This document shows positions 15,410 through 24,408 of a stretch of 64,000 nucleotides of DNA, in pieces. The translations under genes and the position numbers were made by a program. The notes beneath the pieces are model-generated. The model did no database searches and was not told where the DNA came from. It saw only the letters and a list, made by a program, of their open reading frames with translations. The DNA is taken from positions 2,604,001 through 2,668,000 of the forward strand of contig NZ_CP121682.1 in the NCBI RefSeq assembly GCF_029760955.1. The letters are read 5' to 3'. Origin of the DNA: Streptomyces cathayae. GTDB taxonomy: Bacteria > Actinomycetota > Actinomycetes > Streptomycetales > Streptomycetaceae. Each line of letters starts with the position of its first letter. The first letter of the stretch is position 1.

Positions 15410-16635
15410 GCCCCGGCCTTCTCCGGGTCGTAGAAGAAGTTCTCGAGGTCGGCCGGGTCGTCGAAGCAGTTGACGAACCGGTCGGCGACGGGCTGGAGGC
15501 TGCCCGCGGCGCCGAGCACCTCGAGGACGTGCGCGGGCGGCGGGGCCAGCATGGCGTTGGTCCACTTGGTGACGTGCTGGGCGGTGGCCCAGTAGCGGTC
15601 GAAGGTCTGCCGCATCCACGCCTCGTCGAACGGCTGCTCACCGTGCTCGACGATCGAGGCGAGGTAGGAGGCGGCGCACTTGGAGGCCGAGTTGGAGCCC
15701 TGGCCGGTGATCGGGTCGTTGGCCACGACCACGTCGGCGACGCCGAGGACCAGGCCGCCGCCGGGCAGCCGGCCGACGGGGTTGCGGACGGTCGGGGCGT
15801 AGCGGCCGGCGAGGGTGCCGCCGGCGTCGGTCAGTTCGACCTTGCTGGTCCGCGCGTGCTCCCAGGGGAGGAACTTCTCCATGAGTTCCAGGGTCAGGGA
15901 GAGGTGCTCCGCCGGGTCCTTGACGTCCTTGAAGGCGTCCAGCGGGCCGCCGGGTATGCCCTCCCAGAACAGGATGTCGGCACGGCCCGACGTGGTGAGC
16001 GTCGGCATGATGAACATCTCGCCGACGCCGGGGACGATGTTGCAGCGGACCGCCTCGGTGTCCGGGTGCTCCGGACGCGGGTCCATCCCGTGGACGTAGG
16101 CCACCGCGAGCGCCCGCTGCGGCTCGGCGTACGGGGAGCGCGAGGCGTCCCGGCCGAACATCTGCACGAGCTCGCCCTTGCCCGCGGCGACGAGCACGAG
16201 GTCGTACGTACGGGAGAAGTAGTCCAGGTCGCCGACGGCCGCGCCGTGGATGACCAACTGGCCGCCACGCTGTGCGAACGTGTCCATCCAGCCCGCCATC
16301 TTCACCCGCTGGTCGACCGACTGCGCGAACCCGTCGAGCAGGCCCAGCCAGTTGATCGCGCGTTGCGTCGGGCCCGGGTCGTGCGAGCCGGGGGCCGCGA
16401 CCGAGACACCGAGCCCCTGGATCTTCGGGGCCTGGGACTCCCAGAAGTTCAGCTGGAGATCGCGCTCGTGCTGCAGGGCCGTGTGGAACATGCACTGCGT
16501 CGACATCACCCGTCCGGTGCGGATCTCGTCCGCGGTCCGGTTGGACATCAGGGTGACCTCGTACCCGTGCGACTGAAGGCCGAGGGCGAGCTGGAGACCG
16601 GACTGACCGGCTCCGACGACGAGTATTTTCCGCAT
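15370..16635 (-). CDS. Styrene/indole monooxygenase-like flavoprotein of the conservon (CvnF-like)
   Basis: The 421-residue FAD protein starts with the dinucleotide fold ILVVGAGQSGLQLALGLQSHGYEV (GxGxxG). The family features GRVMSTQCMFHTALQHERDLQLNFWE and VVANDPITGQGSNSASKCA (second FAD motif) match styrene-monooxygenase StyA-type enzymes. It is the last gene of the conservon, 34 nt downstream of the GTPase gene, with a GGAG site. Some S. coelicolor conservons also carry a monooxygenase or P450 as a fifth or sixth gene, so it is likely the output enzyme of the system (inference). No separate flavin reductase (StyB) gene is present nearby. Confidence 0.85.
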   Translation of the reverse strand: MRKILVVGAGQSGLQLALGLQSHGYEVTLMSNRTADEIRTGRVMSTQCMFHTALQHERDLQLNFWESQAPKIQGLGVSVAAPGSHDPGPTQRAINWLGLLDGFAQSVDQRVKMAGWMDTFAQRGGQLVIHGAAVGDLDYFSRTYDLVLVAAGKGELVQMFGRDASRSPYAEPQRALAVAYVHGMDPRPEHPDTEAVRCNIVPGVGEMFIMPTLTTSGRADILFWEGIPGGPLDAFKDVKDPAEHLSLTLELMEKFLPWEHARTSKVELTDAGGTLAGRYAPTVRNPVGRLPGGGLVLGVADVVVANDPITGQGSNSASKCAASYLASIVEHGEQPFDEAWMRQTFDRYWATAQHVTKWTNAMLAPPPAHVLEVLGAAGSLQPVADRFVNCFDDPADLENFFYDPEKAGAYLAEVSGAAGGA

Positions 16636-16669
16636 ACGGGGGTTCTCCTAGGGGACGAGGACTTCCGGG

Positions 16670-17308
16670 CTACTCCGGGGTTTCCTCGAGCGCGTGACCC
16701 ACCAGGGACAGGAGGGTCTCGATGACCGAGATCCGGTGCCGGGCGTCCATGATCATGACAGGTATGCGGTCCGGGATGGTGAGCGCCTCCCGCACGTCGT
16801 CCGGCTCGAACCGCTCGGTCTCGTCGAAGTGGTTGACCGCGACGACGTACGGCAGTCCGCAGCTCTCGAAGTAGTCGAGCGCCGGGAAGCAGTCCTTGAG
16901 CCGGCGGGTGTCGGCCATGACGACCGCGCCGATCGCGCCGCGCACCAGGTCGTCCCACATGAACCAGAACCGCTGCTGCCCCGGCGTGCCGAAGACGTAG
17001 AGCACCAGGTCGTCGTCGAGCGTGATGCGGCCGAAGTCCATGGCCACGGTGGTGGTCAGCTTGTCCGGCGTGGCGGTGAGGTCGTCGGTCTCGACGCTCG
17101 CCTCGGTCATCAGCGCCTCGGTCTCCAGAGGCTTGATCTCCGAGACGGTGGAGACCAACGTGGTCTTGCCGACTCCGAAGCCGCCGGCCACCACTATCTT
17201 CGTGGCGATCGGGGCGCGGGTACGGTCCGTCTGCCAGGGCTGCAACTGCTCGTCGTCCTCGACGAGCGGGGAGACGCCTTGAACTGCGTCAGAGACGGCG
17301 GAGTCCAC
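16670..17308 (-). CDS. cvnD: Conservon GTPase CvnD (ATP/GTP-binding protein)
   Basis: The 212-residue small-GTPase-like protein has Walker A (VVAGGFGVGKTTLV), the switch II motif FGTPGQQRFWFMWDD, and NHFD in place of NKxD, all typical of CvnD/MglA-like GTPases. CvnB is the presumed GAP-like roadblock partner. The GTG start at 17308 lies inside the 3' end of cvnC (20-nt overlap). In conservons, CvnA-D form a membrane-associated complex likened to eukaryotic G-protein modules. Confidence 0.92.
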   Translation of the reverse strand: MDSAVSDAVQGVSPLVEDDEQLQPWQTDRTRAPIATKIVVAGGFGVGKTTLVSTVSEIKPLETEALMTEASVETDDLTATPDKLTTTVAMDFGRITLDDDLVLYVFGTPGQQRFWFMWDDLVRGAIGAVVMADTRRLKDCFPALDYFESCGLPYVVAVNHFDETERFEPDDVREALTIPDRIPVMIMDARHRISVIETLLSLVGHALEETPE

Positions 17309-17711
17309 TCAGCACCCTTTCCAGCAGTACGCGGTCCGGGCGGCCCGTGCCGTGGCCGGTTCCCGTTCCGTAGACACGGATCCTTCCCTGGTCCGCGAGG
17401 TCGCTCAGGAGCACCCGGACCACGCCGAGCGGCATCTTCAGCAGCGCGGCGATCTCGGCCACCGTGCGCATCCGGCGGCACAGTTCGACGATGGCCCGCA
17501 TCTCCGGCATGATCGTCGACTTCAGCGAGCCCTTCGTCAGCTCCTTGCGCTGCCCGGCGGCCTCCAGTTCGGCGGTGGCCGCCACGAACGTCTCGACGAG
17601 GAGCACATGGCCGAAGCGGGTACGGCCGCCGGTGAGCGAATAGGGGCGGACCCGGGCGGGTTTGCGGTCCCCGCCGCGGATCGGGAGGTTCTTCCTGGTT
17701 TTACCGCTCAA
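17289..17711 (-). CDS. cvnC: Conservon protein CvnC (DUF742)
   Basis: The 140-residue protein has the DUF742 layout: RVRPYSLTGGRTRFGHVLLVETFV near the N-terminus, then a winged-helix-like part (MRAIVELCRRMRTVAEIAALLKMPLGVVRVLLSDLADQGRIRVY) and the ending RVLSGLRRL. The start is TTG at 17711, which overlaps the cvnB stop as TTGA, with GGGAG upstream. It probably bridges the roadblock and GTPase subunits. Confidence 0.9.
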   Translation of the reverse strand: MSGKTRKNLPIRGGDRKPARVRPYSLTGGRTRFGHVLLVETFVAATAELEAAGQRKELTKGSLKSTIMPEMRAIVELCRRMRTVAEIAALLKMPLGVVRVLLSDLADQGRIRVYGTGTGHGTGRPDRVLLERVLSGLRRL

Positions 17712-18256
17712 CGGGGGCTCCCGGTGGACTCGTTCTCCAGGGTCTTGTTCTCCAGGGTCTTGCGCAGTTCGCTGCGGAGCTCGGGGGTCAGGACATGGCC
17801 GGCCCGGCCCACGAACAGAGCCATGTGGTACGCGACCACGCTCATGTCGCACTCCGCGGAACCGTGCACACCGAGCAGCGAGCCGTCGCTGATCGACATC
17901 ACGAACAGACTGCCCTCGTCCATCGCCACCATGGTGTGCTTGATCTGGCCGTAGTCCATCAGCTTGGCGGCGCCGACGGTCAGGCTGCCGATGCCGGAGA
18001 CGACGGTGGCCAGATCGGCGGCGGAGCCGCGCGGGCCGGCACGTTTCCCGATCCGCACCTCGAGCGCCCCGGCGGCGGCCTCGCTCTGGTGCGTCCGGGC
18101 GTGCGCGAGGTCGGGGTCGGAGGAGAGCAGCAGCAGCCCGTCGGAGGAGACCACGGCGACCGAGAGGATGCCGGGCACCTCCTCGACGAGGTTGGTCAGC
18201 AGCCAGTGCAGGTTGCGGGCCTCACTGCTCAGTCCGAAGGTACTGGGCGCGGTCAA
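17708..18256 (-). CDS. cvnB: Conservon roadblock/LC7 protein CvnB
   Basis: Of 182 residues, about 15-130 form a roadblock/LC7 domain (LHWLLTNLVEEVPGILSVAVVSSDGLLLLSSDP...GSLTVGAAKLMDYGQIKHTMVAMDEGSLFVMSISDGSLLGVHG). Such domains act as dimerisation and GAP-like partners of MglA-type GTPases. A TTG start overlaps the cvnA stop (TTGA), the same arrangement as at cvnB/cvnC. The C-terminal tail contains the duplication KTLENKTLEN, encoded by a 12-bp repeat near 17730-17756. Confidence 0.9.
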   Translation of the reverse strand: MTAPSTFGLSSEARNLHWLLTNLVEEVPGILSVAVVSSDGLLLLSSDPDLAHARTHQSEAAAGALEVRIGKRAGPRGSAADLATVVSGIGSLTVGAAKLMDYGQIKHTMVAMDEGSLFVMSISDGSLLGVHGSAECDMSVVAYHMALFVGRAGHVLTPELRSELRKTLENKTLENESTGSPR

Positions 18257-21246
18257 CTGCTTGCCTCCTCGACGGTGCCCCCCGTGACTTCTTCGGACGG
18301 TGCGGCCGCGGGGGACGGCGGTCGGTGCGGTCCCGTCTCCTCGGCGATCTCCACTTCGACGTCCCGGCGTCCGGCCTCCGCCCCCTGGCGGAAGCCGCCG
18401 AGGCGGCGCCGCAGGGCATCGGCGTCCACCGAGCCGGTGCGCTGCCTGGGGGGCTCGGCGCGCGCGGCGATCTTCGGTGTGCGTTTGGGCAGGCCCTTGG
18501 CGGTGACCGGGTCCTCCTCCGCCTCCGGGCCGTCGGGCACGCGCGCGTGCTCGGCCTCGGGGGCGGGCGCGGGTGCGGGCACCGACCGGGCCGGCGGTGT
18601 GGCCGAAGCCTCGGGCCCGGTGTCCGGCTGGGCACCCGGGGCCTTCGTGTCCGCCGCCGCGGTCGCGTCGGGCGCGGGCGAGGGGATCAGCAGTTCCATG
18701 GTGGTCTCGGCGGGCCGCTGATGCGTCCCGTCCGCGGCCTCGGGAGCACCGGCGCCGGCGCCGTCGCCGGCTTCGGCTTCGGCTTCGGCTTCGGCTTCGG
18801 CTTCGGCTTCGGCTTCGGCTTCGGCTTCGGCGGGAGGCTCGGCGACGGCCTCGGCAGGGGCCTTCTCCGCGGGCTCCTTCGGCGCGTCGCCCGGGGGCTC
18901 CGGCGCGGCAGGGGCCTTCGTCTCGGCGGGGGCCTCGGCGGCCGGCGCCTCCGCGGCGGGCTGCTGCTGCTCCACCGCCTGTTCCGCCAGGGCGACCAGC
19001 GGATCCTCGTTCTCCGTGCCCTCTGCGCCCTCTGCACCCTCCGTGCGGCCGTGCAGGACGTTGGCGTTGGCCTCGGCGTCCGCGCCCGGCAGGGAGACAC
19101 GCTGCGCACCGGCCGTGCCGGAGGCGGGCACGGCGGTGGGCGGGGCGGGCTTGGCGGCCAGCAGGGTCGTGGGAAGGACCACGACCGCGGCGACGCCGCC
19201 CTGCTTCTGCTCCCGCAGCCGCACCCGCGCCCCGTGCCGCTGGGCGAGCCGGGCCACGACGTACAGGCCGAGCCCGAGGCCGTCCTCGCCCTCGTGCTCG
19301 TAGGGCGCCTCCGGGTCGAAGCCGGCCAGACGGGTGTTGAGCCGCTCCAGCCGGTCCTTGGTCATGCCGATGCCCTCGTCCTGCACGGAGAGCATGACCT
19401 CGCCGCTCTCCAGCAGCCAGCCGGAGACCTCGACGGGCAGGTCGGGCGGGCAGAACGAGGTGGCGTTCTCCAGGAGTTCGGCCAGCAGATGACTGAGGTC
19501 GTCGGCGGCGAACCCGGCGATGTGGGCGTGCGGCGGCAGCGAGGCGATCCTGACCCGCTCGTACCGCTCGATCTCGCTGACCGCGGCCCGTACGACGTCG
19601 ACGAGCGGCACCGGTCCCGCCGCGTGCTGGACGTGTTCGGTGCCGGCGAGGACGAGGAGGTTCTCGCTGTGCCGGCGCATCACCGTGGCGAAGTGGTCGA
19701 GCTTGAACAGGGTGGCCAGGCGGTCCGGGTCGTCCTCGCGCTCCTCCAGGCCCTCGATGACGCCGAGTTGCCGTTCGACCAGGCCGAGGGTGCGCAGCGC
19801 CAGGTTGACGAAGGTGCCGCCGATGCTGGTGCGCAGCTGCTCCAGACGGGCGGCGGACTCGGTGAGTTCGGTGCGCAGCTCCTCGCGGGCGTCGGCCATC
19901 CGCTGCCGCTGCGCGACGAGGTGCTTGCGGTCGGCCTCGAGGGTGGCGATCCGCGTGGTGAGCTGCGCGGCGTGCGCGTGCAGGGTATTGACGGAGCGGA
20001 CGACCTGGGCGAACTCGTCGTTGCGTCCGGTGAAGGTGACCGGCTCTTCGGCGCTCGGGTCCTCGGCCCCGGCGAGGCGGGCCGAACCGCGGCGCAGCAC
20101 GGACAGCGGGCGGGTGAGGGTGCGGGCCATGGCGGTGGCGACGCCGACCGCGAGCAGCATGAGAGCGCCGAGGACGGCGATGTGGATCTCCAGCGCGGTG
20201 ACGTCGTCGTCACGCAGCTGGGCCAGGTCCTTGGTGCGCTTCTCGAAGAGGGCGGACTCCACCCCGCGCATCGTCTCGACGCGGGCGGTGAGCGCGGCCT
20301 CCAGCTTCTTGACGTCGGTGGCGAGTTCCTCGTCCGAGAGGGACGGCTGGTCGGTGAGGCTCGCGAGGTACTTCTCGGCGGAGTCGACCTCGGGTCCGGT
20401 CACCGTGGAGTCGTAGGACGCGCGGGCCGCCTTGGGCGCCGTGTCACGGAAGTCGGCGAGGGCGGCGTCGGAGCGCAGGCGGGCCTGGAGGGCGGCGGCG
20501 GTCAGCTCGTCGCGCAGCTCGGCGTCGGCCTCCGAGGAGGCGGTGGAGGTGGCGGGCAGACCGGTGATCGGGTCGATGACGGTCTGGGTGGTGCTCGGCA
20601 CGTTGAGTGCGGCGAGCAGCAGCCCGCGGGTGGCGGCCGCCTGCTGGACGGCGGAGTCCAGTTCGGCGAGCGCGTAGGCTCCGGCGCCCGCGCGGGGCGG
20701 GGTCCGCTCCGCGAGCTGCTCGGCGAGCCGGTGCAGCTGGGTGACGGCGGTGGAGTACGCCTGGTGCGCCTCGAGCGCGCTGCTCTTGCCGGTGAGCGCC
20801 GCCCTGCGCACGGCCGCGATGGCGTCGAGGCCGTCGCGCATGGCCTGCGGGATGCCGGTGTCGGCGCGCAGCTCCTCGACCTGCCGGTCGACGCGGGCAC
20901 TGTCCTGTTCGGCGGGCGCCTTGGACTTGGGGCGGCCGGCCGCGATGTAGGACGTGACCTCGTCCCGTTCGTCGGCGAGGGAGTGCGCGAGCGTCAGGGA
21001 GTCCCGGGTCCGCTCGGCGTGGGTCACCAGGTTCTGGGAGTCGTTCAGTTGCCCGGAGGCCGCCAGCACGGACGGTGTTCCGGCGCCCGCGATCGTGGCG
21101 GCCACCACCGCGACGGCCACGATGAGCCGGTTGCGCACATGGGTGGGGCGGCCCTTGCCTACGGTGGGCTTCTGGTCGGCGTCCCCCGTGGGGGCCGTCT
21201 GCTTGCCTGTGCGACGAGGCCGCGTCTTCTGCACCGGTGCTCGCAT
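18253..21246 (-). CDS. cvnA: Conservon sensor kinase CvnA (nitrate/sulfonate-sensing type)
   Basis: The 997-residue membrane sensor has a basic N-terminus, TM1 (NRLIVAVAVVAATIAGAG), an extracellular helical NIT-like domain of roughly 280 residues, TM2 (IAVLGALMLLAVGVATAMA), HAMP, a helical LDHFATVMRRHSENLLVLAG segment, and HATPase_c (LLAELLENATSFCPP; DEGIGMTKDRL; GLGLYVVARLA). The last 270 residues are Pro/Ala/Glu-rich and disordered, with a perfect (EA)10 tract. ATG 21246 is favoured because the composition changes just upstream. It is the first gene of the cvnABCD-monooxygenase operon; all downstream junctions overlap or nearly so. Confidence 0.88.
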   Translation of the reverse strand: MRAPVQKTRPRRTGKQTAPTGDADQKPTVGKGRPTHVRNRLIVAVAVVAATIAGAGTPSVLAASGQLNDSQNLVTHAERTRDSLTLAHSLADERDEVTSYIAAGRPKSKAPAEQDSARVDRQVEELRADTGIPQAMRDGLDAIAAVRRAALTGKSSALEAHQAYSTAVTQLHRLAEQLAERTPPRAGAGAYALAELDSAVQQAAATRGLLLAALNVPSTTQTVIDPITGLPATSTASSEADAELRDELTAAALQARLRSDAALADFRDTAPKAARASYDSTVTGPEVDSAEKYLASLTDQPSLSDEELATDVKKLEAALTARVETMRGVESALFEKRTKDLAQLRDDDVTALEIHIAVLGALMLLAVGVATAMARTLTRPLSVLRRGSARLAGAEDPSAEEPVTFTGRNDEFAQVVRSVNTLHAHAAQLTTRIATLEADRKHLVAQRQRMADAREELRTELTESAARLEQLRTSIGGTFVNLALRTLGLVERQLGVIEGLEEREDDPDRLATLFKLDHFATVMRRHSENLLVLAGTEHVQHAAGPVPLVDVVRAAVSEIERYERVRIASLPPHAHIAGFAADDLSHLLAELLENATSFCPPDLPVEVSGWLLESGEVMLSVQDEGIGMTKDRLERLNTRLAGFDPEAPYEHEGEDGLGLGLYVVARLAQRHGARVRLREQKQGGVAAVVVLPTTLLAAKPAPPTAVPASGTAGAQRVSLPGADAEANANVLHGRTEGAEGAEGTENEDPLVALAEQAVEQQQPAAEAPAAEAPAETKAPAAPEPPGDAPKEPAEKAPAEAVAEPPAEAEAEAEAEAEAEAEAEAEAGDGAGAGAPEAADGTHQRPAETTMELLIPSPAPDATAAADTKAPGAQPDTGPEASATPPARSVPAPAPAPEAEHARVPDGPEAEEDPVTAKGLPKRTPKIAARAEPPRQRTGSVDADALRRRLGGFRQGAEAGRRDVEVEIAEETGPHRPPSPAAAPSEEVTGGTVEEASS
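18771..18830 (-). repeat. Perfect hexanucleotide repeat (10 x CTTCGG) inside cvnA
   Basis: Ten uninterrupted CTTCGG units on the plus strand, coding for alternating Glu-Ala in the disordered tail of CvnA. Because the unit is 6 bp, gain or loss of copies keeps the frame. Confidence 0.95.
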
Positions 21247-21665
21247 TCCTGACTCGTGTACCCGTGGGTCGGGGTGACGTTCCGTCAACGGACGTCCACG
21301 CCCTGCTCGTGACAGGCACCTGCGTCCTGCCCGGACCGTCGACCGCGCTGGGCCCGTGAGACGCCCCCAGCGCCTCCCGACCCTCCCAGCGCCTCTGGAC
21401 GCTGGATACGCATCACCTGACCCGCCACTCGAAGGAGTGAACATCGGAGGCGAGTTGAGGGGCAAGTTCCGACACGCCCCGCAGCGGCCGTGCACGGCAG
21501 GCCGGTTGGACGTCTGCGGCGGCCGATGGCAGGATTCGCCGCCACGCGCGCCCGGAGCACGGCATTCCCACCCAAACTCGGCTCCTGACCTGCACGGTCC
21601 CGGAAAATCAGCGGCCGTGTCCGGCCTCCGGCGGTCCCTGTGGAGGCCTCGTGCAGACTAGGGGA
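21247..21665. other. Divergent intergenic region between cvnA and the PP2C-like gene
   Basis: This 419-nt gap has no convincing gene on either strand. A roughly 18-bp direct duplication (CCCAGCGCCTC twice) lies near 21366-21397. Promoters for both flanking genes must be here but no clear -35/-10 pair was found. Confidence 0.5.
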
Positions 21666-22451
21666 ATGCGTACTGAACTCGCCTCGGAACCCGGCGACGC
21701 GGACCGCCCCAACGAGGACTTCGCCGGTGTCGGACTTCCGGCCTCCGGGCAGGGCGGTTCACTGGTGGTACTGGACGGCGTCACGCCGCCGCGGGGCGGG
21801 GCGGGCTGCCGGCACTCCGTCCCCTGGTTCACCGCGCGGCTCGGCGGGGCACTCTCCGAACTGACCGTTTCACTCCCGGATGTCCCCCTGGCCGACCTGC
21901 TGTCCCGGGCCCTTGTGCGTACCGCTGACGCGCACGTCGAAACCTGTGACCTTTCTCACCCGCGTACTCCTCAGGCGACGGTGGTGCTGGCCCGCTGGTC
22001 ACCGGAGTCCGTCGAGTACCTGGTGCTGTCCGACTCGGTCCTGCTCGTCGAGTCCCCCGACGGGGCGGTCACCCCGCTGCTGGACGACCGGCTGGCCCTG
22101 CTGCCCCGCTCGGCCCTGGCCACCGACGCGCTGGTGGACGCCACGGTGCGGAACAAGGAGGGCGGCTTCTTCACCGCGGCCGCCGATCCGTCGGTCGCGG
22201 CGCGCGCGGTCACCGGCACCCTTCCGCGTGCCGAGGTGCGCGCCCTGGCCGCGCTGACGGACGGGGCGGCGCGCTGGGTGGAGAAGTTCCGCGAGGGCGA
22301 CTGGACGGAGTGTCTCGCCCTCGTCCGCAAGGAGGGGTCGCGGGCGCTGGTGGATCGCGTACGGGCCCTGGAGCGGGCGGACACGGACCGGGTGGTGCTG
22401 GGCCGGAGCAAGACGCACGACGACGCGACGGTGGTGTACGTGGAGTTCTGA
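21666..22451 (+). CDS. PP2C-like phosphatase domain protein
   Basis: The 261-residue protein keeps PP2C landmarks: GDADRPNEDFAGVG (DRxNED), LVVLDGVTPPRGGAGC in the position of the VADGMGG motif, LSDSVLL, ALTDGAARW and KTHDDATVVYVEF (the DDxT motif). Metal-binding aspartates appear present, although the second motif departs from the norm. The usual role would be Ser/Thr dephosphorylation. ATG 21666 follows AGGGGA. No membrane segment. A degenerate 17-bp repeat array begins about 60 nt after the stop. Confidence 0.75.
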   Translation: MRTELASEPGDADRPNEDFAGVGLPASGQGGSLVVLDGVTPPRGGAGCRHSVPWFTARLGGALSELTVSLPDVPLADLLSRALVRTADAHVETCDLSHPRTPQATVVLARWSPESVEYLVLSDSVLLVESPDGAVTPLLDDRLALLPRSALATDALVDATVRNKEGGFFTAAADPSVAARAVTGTLPRAEVRALAALTDGAARWVEKFREGDWTECLALVRKEGSRALVDRVRALERADTDRVVLGRSKTHDDATVVYVEF

Positions 22452-22511
22452 CTCCCCGTACACCACCCCGCCCACCCGTCACCGTCCCGCCCACCCGCAC
22501 GCGCCGGGCTC

Positions 22512-22698
22512 CCCGTGCCCGCGGGGTTTCCCGTACCCGCCAGGTCTCCCGTACGCCGGATTCCCGTACCCACCGGGTCCCCGTACGCCGGATCCTCGTA
22601 CCCACCGGATTCCCGTACCCGTCGGGTCTCCCGTACCCATCTGATCCCCATACGCGCCGGGCCCCCGTACGCACCTGACCCCCCGTACGCCGCCGGGC
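22512..22698. repeat. Degenerate 17-bp tandem array (11 units), intergenic
   Basis: The core CCCGTAC (or a one-base variant) starts at 22512, 22530, 22548, 22563, 22580, 22595, 22612, 22630, 22647, 22664 and 22682, that is every 15-18 bp. Units look like TTCCCGTACCCACCGGA. No coding gene covers it on either strand. It lies between the convergent PP2C-like and MarR genes. Confidence 0.85.
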
Positions 22699-22832
22699 CC
22701 GATCGCTCCGGTACGCCGAACGGTGCGCCGCTTCCCCCGAACGGCGTCCCGCTCACTCCGGTTGCCCGGATCACTCCGAGGAGCGCCCTGCGTCCCCCGG
22801 ACGGCCCCGGGTCGCCCCGGACGGCGCTCCGG

Positions 22833-23327
22833 TCACCTGTCCGTCCCGCGGTTCAGCTGGTGCAGCAGCCGGGCGAGTTCCGTGACCTCGCCGGCATCCC
22901 AGTCGGCGAGGCTGCGGGCGTAGCGCGCGCGGCGGGCCTCGCGAACCCTGCTCACCCGGTCCCGGCCCTCCGGGGTGAGGGCGACCAGCCAGGCGCGGCC
23001 GTCGGCGGGGTCCGGCTCACGGGTGACGAGCCCGAGTTCCTCCAGGGCGTGCAGCTGACGCGACATCGTCGCCTTGCCGACGCCGATGTAGGCGGCGAGT
23101 TCGGTGGCCCGCTGCTCGCCGCACTCATCCAGACGGACGAGCAGACCGTACGCGGACGGTTCCAGGTCCGGATGGACCTCGCGGGACATCTCGCCCTGGC
23201 TGGCCCTGGCGCGGCGCAGCAGCACCGTCAACTCCCTTTCCAGAGCGAGGAATCCGGGCTGTTCCACACCGCTCGCGGGCGCCTCGGACGGGGTGTCCGC
23301 CGCGCCTCCGTTTCCGCCTTCGTGCAC
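22833..23327 (-). CDS. MarR family transcriptional regulator
   Basis: The 164-residue protein has the MarR winged helix: AYGLLVRLDECGEQRATELAAYIGVGKATMSRQLHALEELGLVTREPDPADGRAWLVALTPEGRDRV. GTG 23327 is chosen because AGGA lies 6 nt upstream and the composition changes beyond it. It is divergent from the lysozyme gene at 23544, so it may control that gene or itself. Confidence 0.9.
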   Translation of the reverse strand: MHEGGNGGAADTPSEAPASGVEQPGFLALERELTVLLRRARASQGEMSREVHPDLEPSAYGLLVRLDECGEQRATELAAYIGVGKATMSRQLHALEELGLVTREPDPADGRAWLVALTPEGRDRVSRVREARRARYARSLADWDAGEVTELARLLHQLNRGTDR

Positions 23328-23543
23328 GTCAGTTCCTGCCTCGGTTTTCCCGGTCGTCCGTGTTCCCGCCAAGTGGCGACGCCGCTGCGGCTCCGCAAGT
23401 ATTTCGCAGACGCGGCCCGGCGGCGGTTTCCGAACCCCCGGGGAGCCCCGGTGAGCCCCGGGGCTCACGTCGCGGTCCGCGTGCGTCGCCTCCCTTGCGT
23501 CCCCTCCTCAAGGGTCCCGCACCACGTTCCTCGGAGACACGTC

Positions 23544-24371
23544 ATGCCCGTGCACAGATTCGGCTTCACCCGTCTACGCGCGTTCACGACCGTCGCGGCG
23601 GTCCTGCTCGCGCTCCTCTCGCTTCCCCGCGCGACACCCGCGGCCGCGGCGGCCGCCCCCGACGTCCCCCCGCGCGGCTCCGCCCACATGGGCATGGGCG
23701 TCCTCGCCCATGACGGCCGGGACGGCACGCCCACCAGCCGCGCCACCCGGACGGAGGGCGTGGACGTCTCCAGCCACCAGGGCGACGTGCCCTGGTCGAC
23801 CCTCTGGGACAGCGGGGTCAGATGGGCCTACGCGAAGGCCACGGAGGGGACGTACTACCAGAACCCCTACCACCCGCAGCAGTACAACGGTTCGTACGAC
23901 GTCGGCATGATCCGCGGCGCGTACCACTTCGCGACCCCCGACAGGACGAGCGGCGCCGCCCAGGCCGACTACTTCGTCGACCACGGCGGCGCCTGGTCAC
24001 CCGACGGCATGACGCTGCCGGGCGTGCTCGACATCGAGTGGAACCCCTACGGGGACGCCTGCTACAGCATGTCGCAGAGCGCCATGGTGAGCTGGATCGG
24101 CGACTTCCTGGACCGGTACCGGGAGCGCACCGGCCGGCACGCCGTGATCTACACGGCGACCAGCTGGTGGAAGCAGTGCACCGGGAACTACACCGGGTTC
24201 GCCGCCGACCATCCCCTGTGGATCGCCCGGTACGCCTCCACCCCGGGCGAGCTGCCCGCGGGCTGGGACTTCTACACGATGTGGCAGTACACCTCGACCG
24301 GGCCGACGGTCGGGGACCACGACCTCTTCAACGGCACGGTCGACCGGGTGCGGGCGCTGGCGCTCGGCTGA
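23544..24371 (+). CDS. Secreted GH25 lysozyme (N-acetylmuramidase)
   Basis: ATG 23544 has GGAG 8 nt upstream. A signal peptide (TTVAAVLLALLSLPRATPAAAAA) leads into a GH25 domain of about 205 residues: GVDVSSHQGDVPW, WAYAKATEGTYYQNPY, GAYHFATPD, and GVLDIEWNPYGDAC with the catalytic acid pair (D and E of LDIEW). LWIARYASTPGE and MWQYTSTGPTVGDHDLFNG complete the barrel. It cleaves the muramyl-glucosaminyl bond in peptidoglycan. No separate wall-binding domain is present. A hairpin terminator follows at 24409. Confidence 0.93.
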   Translation: MPVHRFGFTRLRAFTTVAAVLLALLSLPRATPAAAAAAPDVPPRGSAHMGMGVLAHDGRDGTPTSRATRTEGVDVSSHQGDVPWSTLWDSGVRWAYAKATEGTYYQNPYHPQQYNGSYDVGMIRGAYHFATPDRTSGAAQADYFVDHGGAWSPDGMTLPGVLDIEWNPYGDACYSMSQSAMVSWIGDFLDRYRERTGRHAVIYTATSWWKQCTGNYTGFAADHPLWIARYASTPGELPAGWDFYTMWQYTSTGPTVGDHDLFNGTVDRVRALALG

Positions 24372-24408
24372 CGCCGCCGCCTCGCGCCTCGCCCCCGCCC
24401 CGCCCGGT

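Noticed and set aside
18325..21252. A long plus-strand frame opposite cvnA
   Set aside because: Gly/Arg-rich antisense shadow; the minus strand has clear kinase motifs.
21247..21495. Longer N-terminus of CvnA
   Set aside because: The extra 83 residues are Arg/Gly/Pro-rich without conservation features; the ATG at 21246 directly precedes the basic segment before the first membrane helix.
22512..22698. CRISPR array
   Set aside because: Units are only about 17 bp, degenerate and without spacers, and no cas genes are present.
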